From: Desulfitobacterium dichloroeliminans LMG P-21439
GTDB taxonomy: Bacteria; Bacillota; Desulfitobacteriia; Desulfitobacteriales; Desulfitobacteriaceae
Assembly: GCF_000243135.2 (NCBI RefSeq)
Contig: NC_019903.1
Span: 2,332,001 to 2,396,000, forward strand
Direction: 5' to 3'
DNA length: 64,000 nucleotides
The notes under the pieces were generated by a model. It saw nothing but the letters and a program-made list of their open reading frames with translations. It was not told the DNA's origin and did not search any database. Positions 16,620-25,513 of the stretch are shown one piece after another; the first letter of the stretch is position 1; each line of letters opens with the position of its first letter. The position numbers and the translations under genes are program-made.

Positions 16620-18537
16620 ATCGGGTAGGAGGCCACCCATTATTTGAGTGGCCGACCTCCCACACCACCGTGCGTACCGTTCGGTACACGGCGGTTCCTT
16701 AGTTCACGCTGTGACTTGTCGATAATACTCTGAAAAGAATAGGAACCCAAACCCTTTAATGACATTGTTAGTTAGGGATTTGGATAGGATAGGGCTATTG
16801 GACGTTTTCCAGTAGCTCTTTCTTGTGTTTGCGTACTCCCATGCTTTCTGCTCGCGGATTCCTAATGATTTAAGCATTTTCAGCTTTGTCCTCACTCGTT
16901 TCCACTGTTTCCAGTAAATCATGCGAATGCGCCTTCTCATCCATTCATCGGTTTGCAATAGCAATGACTTCATATCCGCTAATTTAAAATAGTTTATCCA
17001 TCCCATAATATAGCGTCTAAGCTTTGTTGCTCTGAGCTCATTTCCCATTCCGTTGCTTCTGGAAGTAAGTTCTTTCACTTTGCCACGCATCTTTGCCACC
17101 GATCTCGGGTGTATTCTGATTCTCGTTTTACCTTTCATTTGGTAGAACGAGAATCCAAGAAATTTCACCTTTCCTACGTAGTCAACCACTGTTTTCTCCC
17201 TGTTCACTTTAAGAAATAGTTTCTCTTCGATGAAGGGGATGATGTTGTTTAGTACACGCTCAGCGCTTCTTCTGCTTTTGCAGAAGATCATCATATCGTC
17301 TGCATAGCGGACGAATCTGTGGCCCCTTCTCTCCAGTTCCTTGTCCAATTCATTTAGCATAATGTTGCTAAGAAGGGGGCTCAAAGGACCTCCCTGAGGT
17401 ACGCCGACTTCTGTTTCTTCGAAGCGTTTTCTGACGACGACTCCTGCTCTTAGATATTTGTGGACCAGCGATATAACTCGACCATCTTTGATGGTTCTGG
17501 ATAGTACTTCTACCAGTTTGCTTTGATTTACGGTATCGAAGTATTTCTCTAAATCCATGTCGACCACATATTTGTATCCCTCGTCTATGTTAGTCTGACA
17601 CTTTTTGATGGCATCATGAGCGCTTCGTCCGGGTCTAAACCCATAGCTGTTGTCGGAAAACTGCTCCTCGAAGATCGGTGTGAACTGTTGGGCTATCGCT
17701 TGCTGTACTACTCGATCTACTACCGTTGGTATCCCTAGCATTCTCTTCTTTCCGTCCTCCTTGGGTATTTCTACCCTTCTGACGGGATTAGGACGGTATT
17801 TTCCGTCCAAGATTGACTGTCTGAGTTGGCTTCCGTTTTCTTTGAGATATTGTAGAAGTTCATCCACACCCATCCCATCGATTCCGTGAGCTCCTTTGTT
17901 CGACTTGACCCTTTTGAACGCGTGGTTCATGTTGTCTCTGTCTACGACTCCTTCAAGCAATCTCTCCTTCGACTGGTCTGCGTCGGTGATGTTGTTTTCA
18001 GTGATCCTCACAGAACTGTGCACTCCCCCATATCCTTCGTGTTCTGCACTATTCTTTTGTGGTGAGCCTTCCTTTTGACTTTCGTCTCTTGGAAGTTGGC
18101 TACACTTCGCTTCTGTTTTGGTAACATTCATTAACTTTCACCTCCTAAGGTTCAACCCTTCCCCGTTGAAGTCATCTTCTTCGGGTACTATGGTCTCTGC
18201 TGACTTCTCATGATAAATCTTGTTTCAACCGTACTTCATACGCTGTGTTTCCGTACGTCCATGAGACCTCCCCGGGTAAGAACGCAGTCTTTCCTTCCAT
18301 CTATCTGCCACATCTACACCGTAGGCTTCCGGATAGTTTAGGGCTTTGGTTTGTATTGCAACCTTACCCAGCCTACGTATGCCTTATGTGATTTCTGTTC
18401 GTCAGACCGGAAGTTCGCCTCCGGTTTCCTTCAGATTCCACCTCGCGATGGACACCCTTACCCTTGGCTATGTGCTTGGCACTATCAACCTGCACTCGGG
18501 ACTTACACCCGTTAGACTGCGCCCATGCCGGGCGCAC
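16620..18537 (-). mobile_element. Group II intron (class C-like), 1918 bases
   Basis: Read on the minus strand it starts with GTGCGCCCGG at 18537 and ends CCCGAT at 16620. A domain V-like hairpin (GAACCGCCGTGTACC...) lies at about 16660-16695, followed by a domain VI-like hairpin (16622-16660). It encodes its own reverse transcriptase. The 5' exon is a perfect terminator hairpin plus TTTTATT, the target type used by group IIC introns, which recognise a stem-loop instead of a long base-paired site. Ends were set from consensus termini and are probably exact to a few bases. Confidence 0.88.
16704..18131 (-). CDS. ltrA: Group II intron reverse transcriptase/maturase
   Basis: A 475-residue intron-encoded protein that binds the intron RNA, helps splicing and copies it at new sites. 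Reverse transcriptase motifs are visible: YGFRPGRSAHDAI, VVDMDLEKYFDTV, GVPQGGPLSPLLSN and the active site FVRYADDMMIF. The maturase (X) domain follows, with the class C signature EYANTRKSYWKTSNSPIL near the C-terminus. No HNH endonuclease domain is seen, which agrees with class C. Start ATG 18131 has AGGAGGTG upstream. The frame is intact, so the element may be active. Confidence 0.95.
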   Translation of the reverse strand: MNVTKTEAKCSQLPRDESQKEGSPQKNSAEHEGYGGVHSSVRITENNITDADQSKERLLEGVVDRDNMNHAFKRVKSNKGAHGIDGMGVDELLQYLKENGSQLRQSILDGKYRPNPVRRVEIPKEDGKKRMLGIPTVVDRVVQQAIAQQFTPIFEEQFSDNSYGFRPGRSAHDAIKKCQTNIDEGYKYVVDMDLEKYFDTVNQSKLVEVLSRTIKDGRVISLVHKYLRAGVVVRKRFEETEVGVPQGGPLSPLLSNIMLNELDKELERRGHRFVRYADDMMIFCKSRRSAERVLNNIIPFIEEKLFLKVNREKTVVDYVGKVKFLGFSFYQMKGKTRIRIHPRSVAKMRGKVKELTSRSNGMGNELRATKLRRYIMGWINYFKLADMKSLLLQTDEWMRRRIRMIYWKQWKRVRTKLKMLKSLGIREQKAWEYANTRKSYWKTSNSPILSKSLTNNVIKGFGFLFFSEYYRQVTA

Positions 18538-18544
18538 AATAAAA

Positions 18545-18576
18545 AAGACCTTCTCAGATTTCTCTGAGAAGGTCTT
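18545..18576 (-). terminator. Terminator used as the intron target site
   Basis: A perfect 14-base-pair stem (18545-18558 with 18563-18576) with a 4-base loop, followed on the minus strand by TTTTATT and then the intron. It ends the zinc-ribbon gene. Confidence 0.9.
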
Positions 18577-18586
18577 GCTTTAAATC

Positions 18587-18871
18587 TTAGTAACGGCTGC
18601 GTGGGGTGAAGCAATCGCGGCAGTATACTGGCTTGTCGCCACTAGGTTGGAAAGGAACCATGGTATCTACGCCACAGGAAGCGCAAACTGCAGGGTACAT
18701 TTGGCGTTCTTGACGTTGATAGCCACCATTACCACGAGTTTGTTGCTTTCTTGCTGCACGGCAAGAAGGGCAACGGCCAGGCTCATTGGTGAACCCTTTT
18801 TCAGCGTAGAATTCTTGCTCAGAAACTGAGAATACGAATTCTGCTCCACAGTCTTTACAGGTACGGAAAAT
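18587..18871 (-). CDS. Zinc-ribbon protein with four CxxC motifs; 5' end unresolved
   Basis: An open frame of 94 codons encodes CKDC, CPSC, CASC and CRDC, with the segment EQEFYAEKGFTNEPGRCPSC that marks a family of small zinc-binding proteins common in Desulfitobacterium-like and other anaerobes. Four CxxC pairs suggest two zinc ribbons; the function is unknown. No ATG, GTG or TTG precedes the first CxxC: a TAG at 18872-18874 is followed directly by ATT. Either ATT is used as start (AGGG lies eight bases upstream) or the first few codons were lost. A structured leader lies upstream and the intron-bearing terminator downstream. Confidence 0.7.
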   Translation of the reverse strand: MFRTCKDCGAEFVFSVSEQEFYAEKGFTNEPGRCPSCRAARKQQTRGNGGYQRQERQMYPAVCASCGVDTMVPFQPSGDKPVYCRDCFTPRSRY

Positions 18872-18980
18872 CTATGCAACCCTGCAACACCCCAAAAAGA
18901 ATAGACGCCATAATTGACGTCTTTCGCTTGGGGCTAAGTTTCGTTACAGCCCCCCATTTTAATCAATTTCTATAGTATAT
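18872..18980 (-). other. Structured leader with two exclusive hairpins upstream of the zinc-ribbon gene
   Basis: Hairpin A pairs 18890-18895 with 18928-18933 and 18903-18907 with 18918-18922. Hairpin B pairs 18930-18935 with 18948-18953. Both use 18930-18933, so only one can form. A TATACT box at 18974-18979 on the minus strand would start a transcript just before hairpin B. The layout is that of an attenuator or riboswitch, but I could not match it to a known class, and there is no U run after hairpin A. Inference only. Confidence 0.4.
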
Positions 18981-19089
18981 TTTACTACTTGACAGCGTTT
19001 GTATTTCCCTTTGTTCAACCCTTTACTCCGTTAGAAGCGGCCTGATATTGTTTCGGATAATTAGTCTTATAACAGGTTAATTAATTCAA

Positions 19090-19437
19090 TTAAATGTAGA
19101 CGAAAGCCAATGTCAAACCTACAGCGGCAATTAAAATAAATAACCCCCAATAAAGTTTATTGAATCGGTTCTTTGTGAGTTGGATCATCACCCAAAAGAG
19201 TGCGAAACCTCCAATGCTCTTGATTAACAATGGAAGGCTAAAATCAACAAGTGTCCAAACATAGCATCCTGTTAATACTGCGAAGCCAAAGACAACATAC
19301 ATGATTTTACGGAGTTTTGTTTTTAGGTTTTGGTCATCACTAAAAGTAGCGATAAAAAATAAGACCAGGAGCACACATGCAGCCAGAAAATGCCAGGGAG
19401 TATGATTCATTATTTCTATAGGACCTAAAGCTATCAA
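19090..19437 (-). CDS. Small four-segment membrane protein, DUF1516/YisL-like
   Basis: A 115-residue protein with four hydrophobic segments (about residues 14-30, 44-62, 68-84 and 95-114) joined by short basic loops. Layout and length recall the YisL (DUF1516) family, whose role is unknown; the match is from general resemblance. The start is a TTG at 19437, supported by AGGAGG eight bases upstream. A palindrome of CRP type is centred at 19505.5 and a TATAAT box lies at 19470-19475, so the gene looks like a direct target of the Crp/Fnr regulator encoded just upstream. Confidence 0.6.
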   Translation of the reverse strand: MIALGPIEIMNHTPWHFLAACVLLVLFFIATFSDDQNLKTKLRKIMYVVFGFAVLTGCYVWTLVDFSLPLLIKSIGGFALFWVMIQLTKNRFNKLYWGLFILIAAVGLTLAFVYI

Positions 19438-19469
19438 AGAAAATCCCTCCTAGAATATAATTATGATTT

Positions 19470-19475
19470 ATTATA
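19470..19475 (-). promoter_or_regulatory. -10 box (TATAAT) of the small membrane protein gene
   Basis: Perfect TATAAT on the minus strand, which puts the transcript start near 19464. No good -35 hexamer is present at the normal distance; instead the Crp/Fnr-type palindrome covers that place, as in class II activated promoters. Confidence 0.6.
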
Positions 19476-19497
19476 AGGTGATTTATGTTTCTAATAC

Positions 19498-19513
19498 TGT
19501 TAAGTATTTAACA
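19498..19513. promoter_or_regulatory. Crp/Fnr-type operator TGTTA-N6-TAACA
   Basis: A perfect 16-base inverted repeat (TGTTAAGTATTTAACA has symmetric TGTTAA half-sites around GTAT). Its centre is about 41.5 bases before the predicted transcript start of the small membrane protein gene, the standard position of a class II activator site. The Crp/Fnr-family gene starts its 3' end 69 bases away. Confidence 0.6.
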
Positions 19514-19581
19514 ATTAATAAAAAAATTTGAAAAGTTGAATTTCCATACCTAAAAATCAGAGAAGTAGCTGCTTGACCCTA

Positions 19582-20265
19582 TTATTTAAATATGTGCGTA
19601 CTAAGACAAGGGTCATCTTTTAATATGTAATATCTGTTAGTGCGGTCGACTATTTTGGCTTCTTTTAACTCATTAAGGGCCTGAATGACCATTACCCGTG
19701 AAGAACCAATCATATCAGCTAATTCCTGCTGCGTAATTATTAAATCGATCATTGTCGCGTTTGGCAGCTTTTTCCCATATTGGTTGGCAAGGTTATAAAA
19801 TAGACCTAATAATCTTTCTTTTACAGTTCGTCTAGTTTCCTTATCTGAATTCATATTGGCATAACGCTTTTGCCCAAGGTAATCAATTATCCTTAAGGCA
19901 AAAGAAGGATCTTTCTTAATTAACATTTCAAATTGCATTTTACTAAAGCAACAGATGCAAGCCTCTTCCATGGCTAACGCGCTAGAACATTCCTTTTGTT
20001 CTTGATATAGCGACAACTCACCTAGTACCTCACCGGGACCACAGATATCCAGAATTGTTTCATGTCCATCTTCAGCACTTTGCACAAGTTTAAGTTTTCC
20101 TGATTTCACAAGAAATATAGTACTTGTAATATCCCCTTGATAAAAAAGATAGTGTCCTTTGGACAGCCGTTTTTTATTTGTACATTGACACAAGTTTGTA
20201 ATCTGTTCTTTTTCCAGACCCCGAAACAGATCCAATTCTTCTAGGCAGATGAGGCAACGTTTCAT
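19582..20265 (-). CDS. Crp/Fnr family transcriptional regulator with N-terminal cysteines
   Basis: A 227-residue regulator: N-terminal cyclic-nucleotide-binding-type beta barrel (GHYLFYQGD, FLVKSGKLKLV, GPGEVLGELSLY), a dimer helix, and a C-terminal winged helix with recognition segment TQQELADMIGSSRVMVIQALNEL. The first 30 residues hold CLIC and CQC, and CICC occurs near residue 115, so a redox-sensing thiol or Fe-S role is possible, though spacing differs from E. coli Fnr. Start ATG 20265 follows GGGGGAATTGC. It resembles the broad group that includes CprK of halorespirers, but no dehalogenase genes are near. Likely activator of the adjacent membrane protein gene. Confidence 0.88.
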   Translation of the reverse strand: MKRCLICLEELDLFRGLEKEQITNLCQCTNKKRLSKGHYLFYQGDITSTIFLVKSGKLKLVQSAEDGHETILDICGPGEVLGELSLYQEQKECSSALAMEEACICCFSKMQFEMLIKKDPSFALRIIDYLGQKRYANMNSDKETRRTVKERLLGLFYNLANQYGKKLPNATMIDLIITQQELADMIGSSRVMVIQALNELKEAKIVDRTNRYYILKDDPCLSTHIFK

Positions 20266-20369
20266 GCAATTCCCCCTATGTTTATAAAGAAAACCTAAAT
20301 TCCACGTGTGTTTTTTATTAGCTTCAAAAATCACTATTTCACGAAGAATTTAGACTGCTTCTCACACAT

Positions 20370-20385
20370 TGTAACATTATTTACA
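20370..20385. promoter_or_regulatory. Second CRP-like palindrome TGTAA-N6-TTACA
   Basis: Inverted repeat with the same 5-6-5 spacing as the site at 19498, lying about 105 bases before the regulator start codon. It may serve autoregulation. The half-site differs by one base from the first site, and the regulator promoter was not clearly seen. Confidence 0.4.
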
Positions 20386-20500
20386 ACCACCTTTCAATCA
20401 TTTTTGATAAATCATTGATTTCATCTTTGCTGCAATGATACTTAATAAACTCTGCAAGTTATCCACAGAGCAACACTCAATTTTATTGATGATATTCTTA

Positions 20501-21763
20501 TTATACCAGACATTTTTCATACACTCCCTTGTACGGATAGTTTTCCGACAACTTCATGATTACATATCTTGCGGTTTTGATTATTTTTGCTGCAAGAAAT
20601 ACATACTTCAAACGAAAGGTCTTTATTTGCTGTCTGTATTCTGAAGAGTCCAAGGAATCAAACTTGAACAACAAAAATAGGTTATATGAAAGCATCATCA
20701 TTTGAAACACGGCTTCATTCGCCCAAAATGACTTTAGCAAGAGATGACCCACCGCCATGTCGTATTTGGCTTCTTTGATATAGTTTTCAGCATTACCACG
20801 CTTTTCATAGTATATAACTACTTTTTCAGAAAGCAAGGTAGTATTTGTTACAAAGAAAAAGTAGTCGTATTCGGAACCTTCTAAAAGTGATAATTGTGCT
20901 CTTTCTTTTTCTGGTTTCAGTACGCGAGATACGACAAATCTTCTGTCTTTTTCCCATTTAACTAATTTTGTATACAGTTCTGTAGTTTCTCTACCTTCTT
21001 CTCCTTTAACGAATACAATTGATGAATTCGTTGCTTGTGAGGTGAGTGTAGAATAACTTTTGGCTTTAATTAAATATTTGCATCCAAGAGATTCTATCGT
21101 TTCGATAATTTTTTCATCAAAGTAGCCACTATCCATTCGAAATAAAATTTCTAAATCGTCTGATTTGATGTTAGCAACAATTTCTTTGATCATTTCCGCA
21201 GCACCGTTTGCAGTGTAAGTATTGCCACTTCTTACAAATCCGGTAACATATGCTTTTAATTCGTCGCAAAATGCAAATTGGATATTGTAGCATCGGTTTC
21301 CCAGTTTCTTAGGATTATATCCTTTTGACGCACCTTCTTGATGACCTTCTACGTTAATTACACTACTATCAATATCAATCGTAATGGATGTCAATTTACT
21401 TTTAGTGAGCAGTTTTTTAAAGACTTTAAAATTAATGTCTCTAAACATTTGGGTTGTCTTGAAGTTGAAGTTTCCTAGAAACCGTGACACTGTTTCAGGT
21501 TCTTTTACGGAAATATCAAACTCGTTGACGAGGGGATCATTTTGAAGTAGCTTTAGACGTTCTAACTTATCAATGCCAATGAAGTGACCGCAGAGCATGG
21601 TCTTTATATGATTCATCTTGATTTTATTTGTTGAGTCATTATCAAATACGAGGTCATTTTCAATAAAATCAAAAATCCCATTGCTTTTTGCATTCTCAAG
21701 GAGCAGAAAAAGACCTGCATTTGATGTTAGATTCTTAGCTTTGAAATCAATTTTATTAATCAT
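20501..21763 (-). CDS. Transposase, IS1380 family
   Basis: A 420-residue DDE transposase. Typical IS1380 features are ITIDIDSSVINVEGHQEGA, KGYNPKKLGNRCYNIQF, the middle FRMDSGYFDEKI, and YYEKRGNAENYIKEAKYD, holding the catalytic acidic residues. The frame is complete from ATG 21763 to the stop, so the protein may be functional. Base composition is clearly more AT-rich than its neighbours, in keeping with recent arrival. I could not identify matching terminal inverted repeats or a target duplication, so element borders are left open; they should lie within about 20400-20500 and 21800-22000. Confidence 0.9.
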   Translation of the reverse strand: MINKIDFKAKNLTSNAGLFLLLENAKSNGIFDFIENDLVFDNDSTNKIKMNHIKTMLCGHFIGIDKLERLKLLQNDPLVNEFDISVKEPETVSRFLGNFNFKTTQMFRDINFKVFKKLLTKSKLTSITIDIDSSVINVEGHQEGASKGYNPKKLGNRCYNIQFAFCDELKAYVTGFVRSGNTYTANGAAEMIKEIVANIKSDDLEILFRMDSGYFDEKIIETIESLGCKYLIKAKSYSTLTSQATNSSIVFVKGEEGRETTELYTKLVKWEKDRRFVVSRVLKPEKERAQLSLLEGSEYDYFFFVTNTTLLSEKVVIYYEKRGNAENYIKEAKYDMAVGHLLLKSFWANEAVFQMMMLSYNLFLLFKFDSLDSSEYRQQIKTFRLKYVFLAAKIIKTARYVIMKLSENYPYKGVYEKCLV

Positions 21764-22252
21764 AATTAGAACCCCTTTTTACTACTTTTCTTACTATTAT
21801 TTTACCATATATCGAGTCATAAAAGCTGATAATTTAACATATTTTTGAGCACTTTTCTTTCACCCAATGGGTGAAAGCTGAATTTCGAAGGAACGCATAT
21901 TTATCAAGGCTTTGATTATGCTTTTTGAAGTACTGACGTAGAATCTAGGAGGTAATAACTTTTTCTTCGTACATAATAAAAAAACCTCCATAATTTTAAA
22001 TTACCCGCCACTCAAAAGGAATTTTCATTGCTTCCCAGTGCTTTAGGCAACAGAAGAAGGTTTTTACCAAATCCAATATTTATCGAACGGACTCGTTTAT
22101 CATAACAGTGATTCAAATGAAAGTCAACTAAAACATCATCCTTCTTTTATTTATATTTGCTGAGCCTATATTTGCTGAGGTGCTATCCTCTTTATTATCT
22201 TTATTATCTTTAGGATATAATAAGTCAAGCTATGAAGAAAGGATGTGATGCC
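21764..22252. other. Intergenic region between transposase and yyaL
   Basis: No gene seen. It probably contains the upstream end of the IS element. A 9-base-pair hairpin CTTTCACCC/GGGTGAAAG lies at 21857-21877. A doubled TATATTTGCTGAG stands at about 22150-22178 and a doubled TTTATTATC follows near 22190-22210, just before the yyaL ribosome site. Confidence 0.6.
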
Positions 22253-24349
22253 ATGAATAGTAAAAATGGTGCACCCAATAGATTAATCAACGAGAAATCT
22301 CCTTATCTTCTGCAACACGCCTATAATCCGGTCGATTGGTATCCGTGGGGGCAAGAAGCCTTTGCCAAAGCAAAAACACAAAACAGACCGATATTTTTAT
22401 CGATTGGCTATTCCACCTGCCATTGGTGCCATGTAATGGAACGCGAGTCCTTCGAGGATCATGAGGTGGCCGATCTCCTTAACCGTTATTTTATTGCCAT
22501 TAAAGTGGATCGAGAGGAGCGCCCCGATGTCGATCATATCTATATGGAATTCTGCCAAGCTCTTATCGGTTCCGGGGGATGGCCTTTAACTATTCTCATG
22601 ACACCTGACCAAAAACCCTTCTATGCGGGTACCTATTTTCCTAAGGAAAGCCGTTACGGCCGACCCGGGATTATCGATGTTTTGCATCAACTCGGGGAAC
22701 TGTGGAGAGTCGATGAAAAAAAGGTCCTCAGCTCAGCAGAATCGATTTATACGGCTGTCACAACCCATAAAGAACTTCCTAACGCCTCGGTGGTTTCTTC
22801 ACAAGAAGATGACTTTAGACCCTGGGCTAAAGTCATCTTAGAAGCAGCTTTCCAAACCTTCCAAGAATCCTTTGATTCTCAATATGGAGGCTTTAGGCAG
22901 GCGCCCAAATTCCCTACTCCCCACAATCTTACCTTTCTTCTTCGCTATGCCTATGATCATGGTCAAGCACCAAAGGCCCAGCAAGCCACACACATGGTAC
23001 GCACTACCCTAGATGCTATGGGTCAAGGAGGGATCTATGATCATATCGGTTTTGGCTTCGCTCGCTACAGCACAGATCAACATTGGCTGGTTCCCCACTT
23101 TGAAAAAATGCTCTATGACAATGCCCTACTAGCCATCGCCTATCTGGAAAGCTACCAAGTCCAGCACCTCCCTCGAGATGAGCAAAAGGTCCGTGAGATT
23201 TTCGCTTATGTCCTTCGGGATATGGTAAGTCCGGAAGGAGGCTTTTATTCTGCAGAGGATGCTGATTCCGAAGGGGTGGAAGGGAAATTCTATGTCTGGA
23301 CTCCTCAAGAAATCCACGAGCTTCTAGGATCCGAAGCCGGTCAGCTTTATTGTCGAGCCTACGACATCACCCGGGATGGTAACTTCGAAGGCAAAAACAT
23401 TCCTAACCTTCTTCATACGGAATGGACGGCTTTAGCCGAGGAATTCAATCTATCCCGCGAAGAACTCTCACTTCAGCTTGAGGAAGCTCGCAAGGTTCTT
23501 TTCCAAGCACGAGAGAAAAGGATTCATCCCCATAAGGATGATAAAATCCTCACTTCTTGGAATGGCTTGATGATTGCCGCTCTGGCTAAGGGAGCTCAAA
23601 TCCTCGACGATACCACCTACACTGATGCCGCGGAAAAAGCGGTTAGTTTTATTATAAATTATTTATATCCTAAGCAACGCCTATTGGCTCGGTACCGTGA
23701 TAGAGACTCCGCTCACTTAGGCTACCTCGATGATTATGCCTTTCTTATCTGGGGATTGATTGAGCTCTATTCCGCTACAGGCAAAAAGGACCACCTAGGA
23801 CTTGCTCTAAGCCTGCAAAAGGCGCAGGATGAGCTTTTCTTAGATACAGAGCAGCTCGGTTACTTCTTAACCGGCCATGACGCAGAGGAGTTGCTGATTC
23901 GCCCTAAAGAAATTTATGATGGGGCAACTCCCTCCGGCAACTCAGTATCCGCATGTAATTTAATTCGTCTGGCACGTTTGACCGGTGATATTCATTGGGA
24001 GAAAAGGGCAAACGAGCAACTCATGGCCTTCAAATCCTCGCTTTCTACCCACTCTGCAGGCTATACTATGTTTTTACAAGCCCTTCAATACGCCCTCGCC
24101 CAAAGTCGGGAAATTGTCCTCGCCGGCCCAATCCAGCATGCCGAACTATCTAAAATGAAGGAACTAATCTTCACAGAATACCGACCCTATACCACCCTTC
24201 TTTATCAAGAGGGAACCCTCAGCGAACTCATTCCTTGGCTCAAGGATTACCCTGAGGATTCCAAACAATCAACCGCTTATATCTGTCAAAACTATTCCTG
24301 TCTCAGACCGGTGCACACAGCAGCTGAACTACCCTCACTTCTTTTATGA
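22253..24349 (+). CDS. yyaL: Thioredoxin-domain protein YyaL (DUF255 / SSP411-like)
   Basis: A 698-residue cytoplasmic protein. The N-terminal 170 residues are a thioredoxin-like DUF255 domain opening [25 protein letters not shown] and carrying the CxxC in [11 protein letters not shown]. The rest is an alpha/alpha barrel like those of N-acylglucosamine epimerases, with [30 protein letters not shown] and [15 protein letters not shown]. The family is widespread from bacteria to man (SPATA20) and its reaction is unknown. ATG 22253 is chosen with AAAGGA nine bases upstream; an in-frame ATG at 22232 overlaps that site. Single gene, ended by a shared terminator. Confidence 0.93.
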   Translation: MNSKNGAPNRLINEKSPYLLQHAYNPVDWYPWGQEAFAKAKTQNRPIFLSIGYSTCHWCHVMERESFEDHEVADLLNRYFIAIKVDREERPDVDHIYMEFCQALIGSGGWPLTILMTPDQKPFYAGTYFPKESRYGRPGIIDVLHQLGELWRVDEKKVLSSAESIYTAVTTHKELPNASVVSSQEDDFRPWAKVILEAAFQTFQESFDSQYGGFRQAPKFPTPHNLTFLLRYAYDHGQAPKAQQATHMVRTTLDAMGQGGIYDHIGFGFARYSTDQHWLVPHFEKMLYDNALLAIAYLESYQVQHLPRDEQKVREIFAYVLRDMVSPEGGFYSAEDADSEGVEGKFYVWTPQEIHELLGSEAGQLYCRAYDITRDGNFEGKNIPNLLHTEWTALAEEFNLSREELSLQLEEARKVLFQAREKRIHPHKDDKILTSWNGLMIAALAKGAQILDDTTYTDAAEKAVSFIINYLYPKQRLLARYRDRDSAHLGYLDDYAFLIWGLIELYSATGKKDHLGLALSLQKAQDELFLDTEQLGYFLTGHDAEELLIRPKEIYDGATPSGNSVSACNLIRLARLTGDIHWEKRANEQLMAFKSSLSTHSAGYTMFLQALQYALAQSREIVLAGPIQHAELSKMKELIFTEYRPYTTLLYQEGTLSELIPWLKDYPEDSKQSTAYICQNYSCLRPVHTAAELPSLLL

Positions 24350-24404
24350 GCGTATAGCTTCGAAAGCAACGAAGAATACATCTCCACATATAATTCTCAA
24401 ATAA

Positions 24405-24436
24405 AAAAGCAAAGCTAACTTGGCTTTGCTTTTCAT
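24405..24436. terminator. Bidirectional terminator between yyaL and the HD-GYP gene
   Basis: A perfect 11-base-pair stem (24405-24415 with 24423-24433) with a 7-base loop, flanked by A and T runs, between converging genes. Confidence 0.85.
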
Positions 24437-24442
24437 TATTCT

Positions 24443-25513
24443 TTACTTATTCTCAACGCTGACAATAATCAAGGATGGATGTTCTGCTAAGTCATAATCG
24501 ATAGGAGCTATTAGCCGAATATCTGCTTCATGGGTCATGCGCACAGAGGGGCGAGTAGGAAGGTAAGGATTTTGCTTAACTACATTACCGCGAAATCCGT
24601 TACTAAGTTGAACACCGGAACCCGTGGGATACGGTGCAATGCACTTGGAAAAAGTATTCTTTACAACTTTGGGTTCGAAGAGTTTGTTCGCATTTGCCAA
24701 AACGTATTCATAAGCTTCATAAGGCTGAAGAGCATCCCGATAGACCCTTTTACTGGTTAAAGCTTCATAAACATCTGCTACGGCTGCCAGTCGTCCGTAT
24801 TCATGAATTTGCATCCCTTTCAGCCCTCGCGGATAACCACTGCCATCCCAGCGTTCTTGGTGTTGGAGGGCAACATGGGCAGACAATAAACTGATGTCTT
24901 TATTTTTTCTAAGAATTTCGAATCCATATTCGGCGTGTTTCTTAATTTCCTCGAACTCTTCGGGAGTAAGAGGTCCCCTTTTGTTGAGAATTTCAGGCGG
25001 AACCTTAATCTTTCCCACGTCATGCATGAGAACACCCATACCCAATTCCAGCAGTTTAGTGTTGGACCAGCCCATAGAAATAGCCATGATTAAAGCAATA
25101 ATTGTGGTATTCAAAGAATGATGAAAAGTATAATCATCATAACCTTGAATATCTATCACATTTCCCAACATATCCTTGCTATAGAGAAGATCACTGATAA
25201 TATCTTGAACGGCATTTTGAATCTCATCAAGGTTAAGGGCACGAGGTTGGGACTCATTGATGCTTCTGCTGAGGTTTTTAATCGAGTCATAAGCAGTCTC
25301 CCGAGTTCTCGCCGATACTGCCGAATAAATCTCCACATCTTGAAAGTCATCATCTATGATAAACATAGTATCAAAGCCTAAGCTAGATAGTTTATCTATA
25401 TAGTTACGAGTGAGTTTCACACCCGCCTGCAATAAAACTCTACCGTTAGGACTAACTAGCGGTCTAGCAAGCACATCTCCATCATCCACATAAGCAATAT
25501 TGACTAAACGCAT
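24443..25513 (-). CDS. HD-GYP domain protein (probable c-di-GMP phosphodiesterase)
   Basis: A 356-residue cytoplasmic protein. The HD-GYP domain covers residues about 120-300: HHSLNTTIIALIMA, the metal-binding HDVGKIKVPPEILNK, HAEYGFEIL, QHQERWDGSGYPRGLKG with the GYP motif, and YGRLAAVADVYEALTS. These residues fit an active c-di-GMP hydrolase. The N-terminal 100 residues are a DUF3391-like region without a clear sensor. ATG 25513 follows AGGAGTTGGAGT. With the diguanylate cyclase at 10349-11788, the window holds both a maker and a breaker of c-di-GMP. Confidence 0.92.
   Translation of the reverse strand: MRLVNIAYVDDGDVLARPLVSPNGRVLLQAGVKLTRNYIDKLSSLGFDTMFIIDDDFQDVEIYSAVSARTRETAYDSIKNLSRSINESQPRALNLDEIQNAVQDIISDLLYSKDMLGNVIDIQGYDDYTFHHSLNTTIIALIMAISMGWSNTKLLELGMGVLMHDVGKIKVPPEILNKRGPLTPEEFEEIKKHAEYGFEILRKNKDISLLSAHVALQHQERWDGSGYPRGLKGMQIHEYGRLAAVADVYEALTSKRVYRDALQPYEAYEYVLANANKLFEPKVVKNTFSKCIAPYPTGSGVQLSNGFRGNVVKQNPYLPTRPSVRMTHEADIRLIAPIDYDLAEHPSLIIVSVENK

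Noticed and set aside
18667-18879. Alternative frame across the zinc-ribbon gene
   Set aside because: It lacks the CxxC motifs and family-like sequence that the other frame has over its full length.
18866-18955. c-di-GMP-I riboswitch in the zinc-ribbon leader
   Set aside because: Pieces such as GGGTTGCATAG recall the class, but the core strands are missing and the order does not fit.
19081-19093. CprK dehalobox-like TTAAT-N3-ATTAA
   Set aside because: Spacing is three rather than four and it lies at the 3' end of a gene in AT-rich sequence.
20400-21960. Terminal inverted repeats of the IS1380-type element
   Set aside because: The only shared nonamer (TTGATAAAT) is not placed equally at both ends and lacks flanking identity; no target duplication seen.
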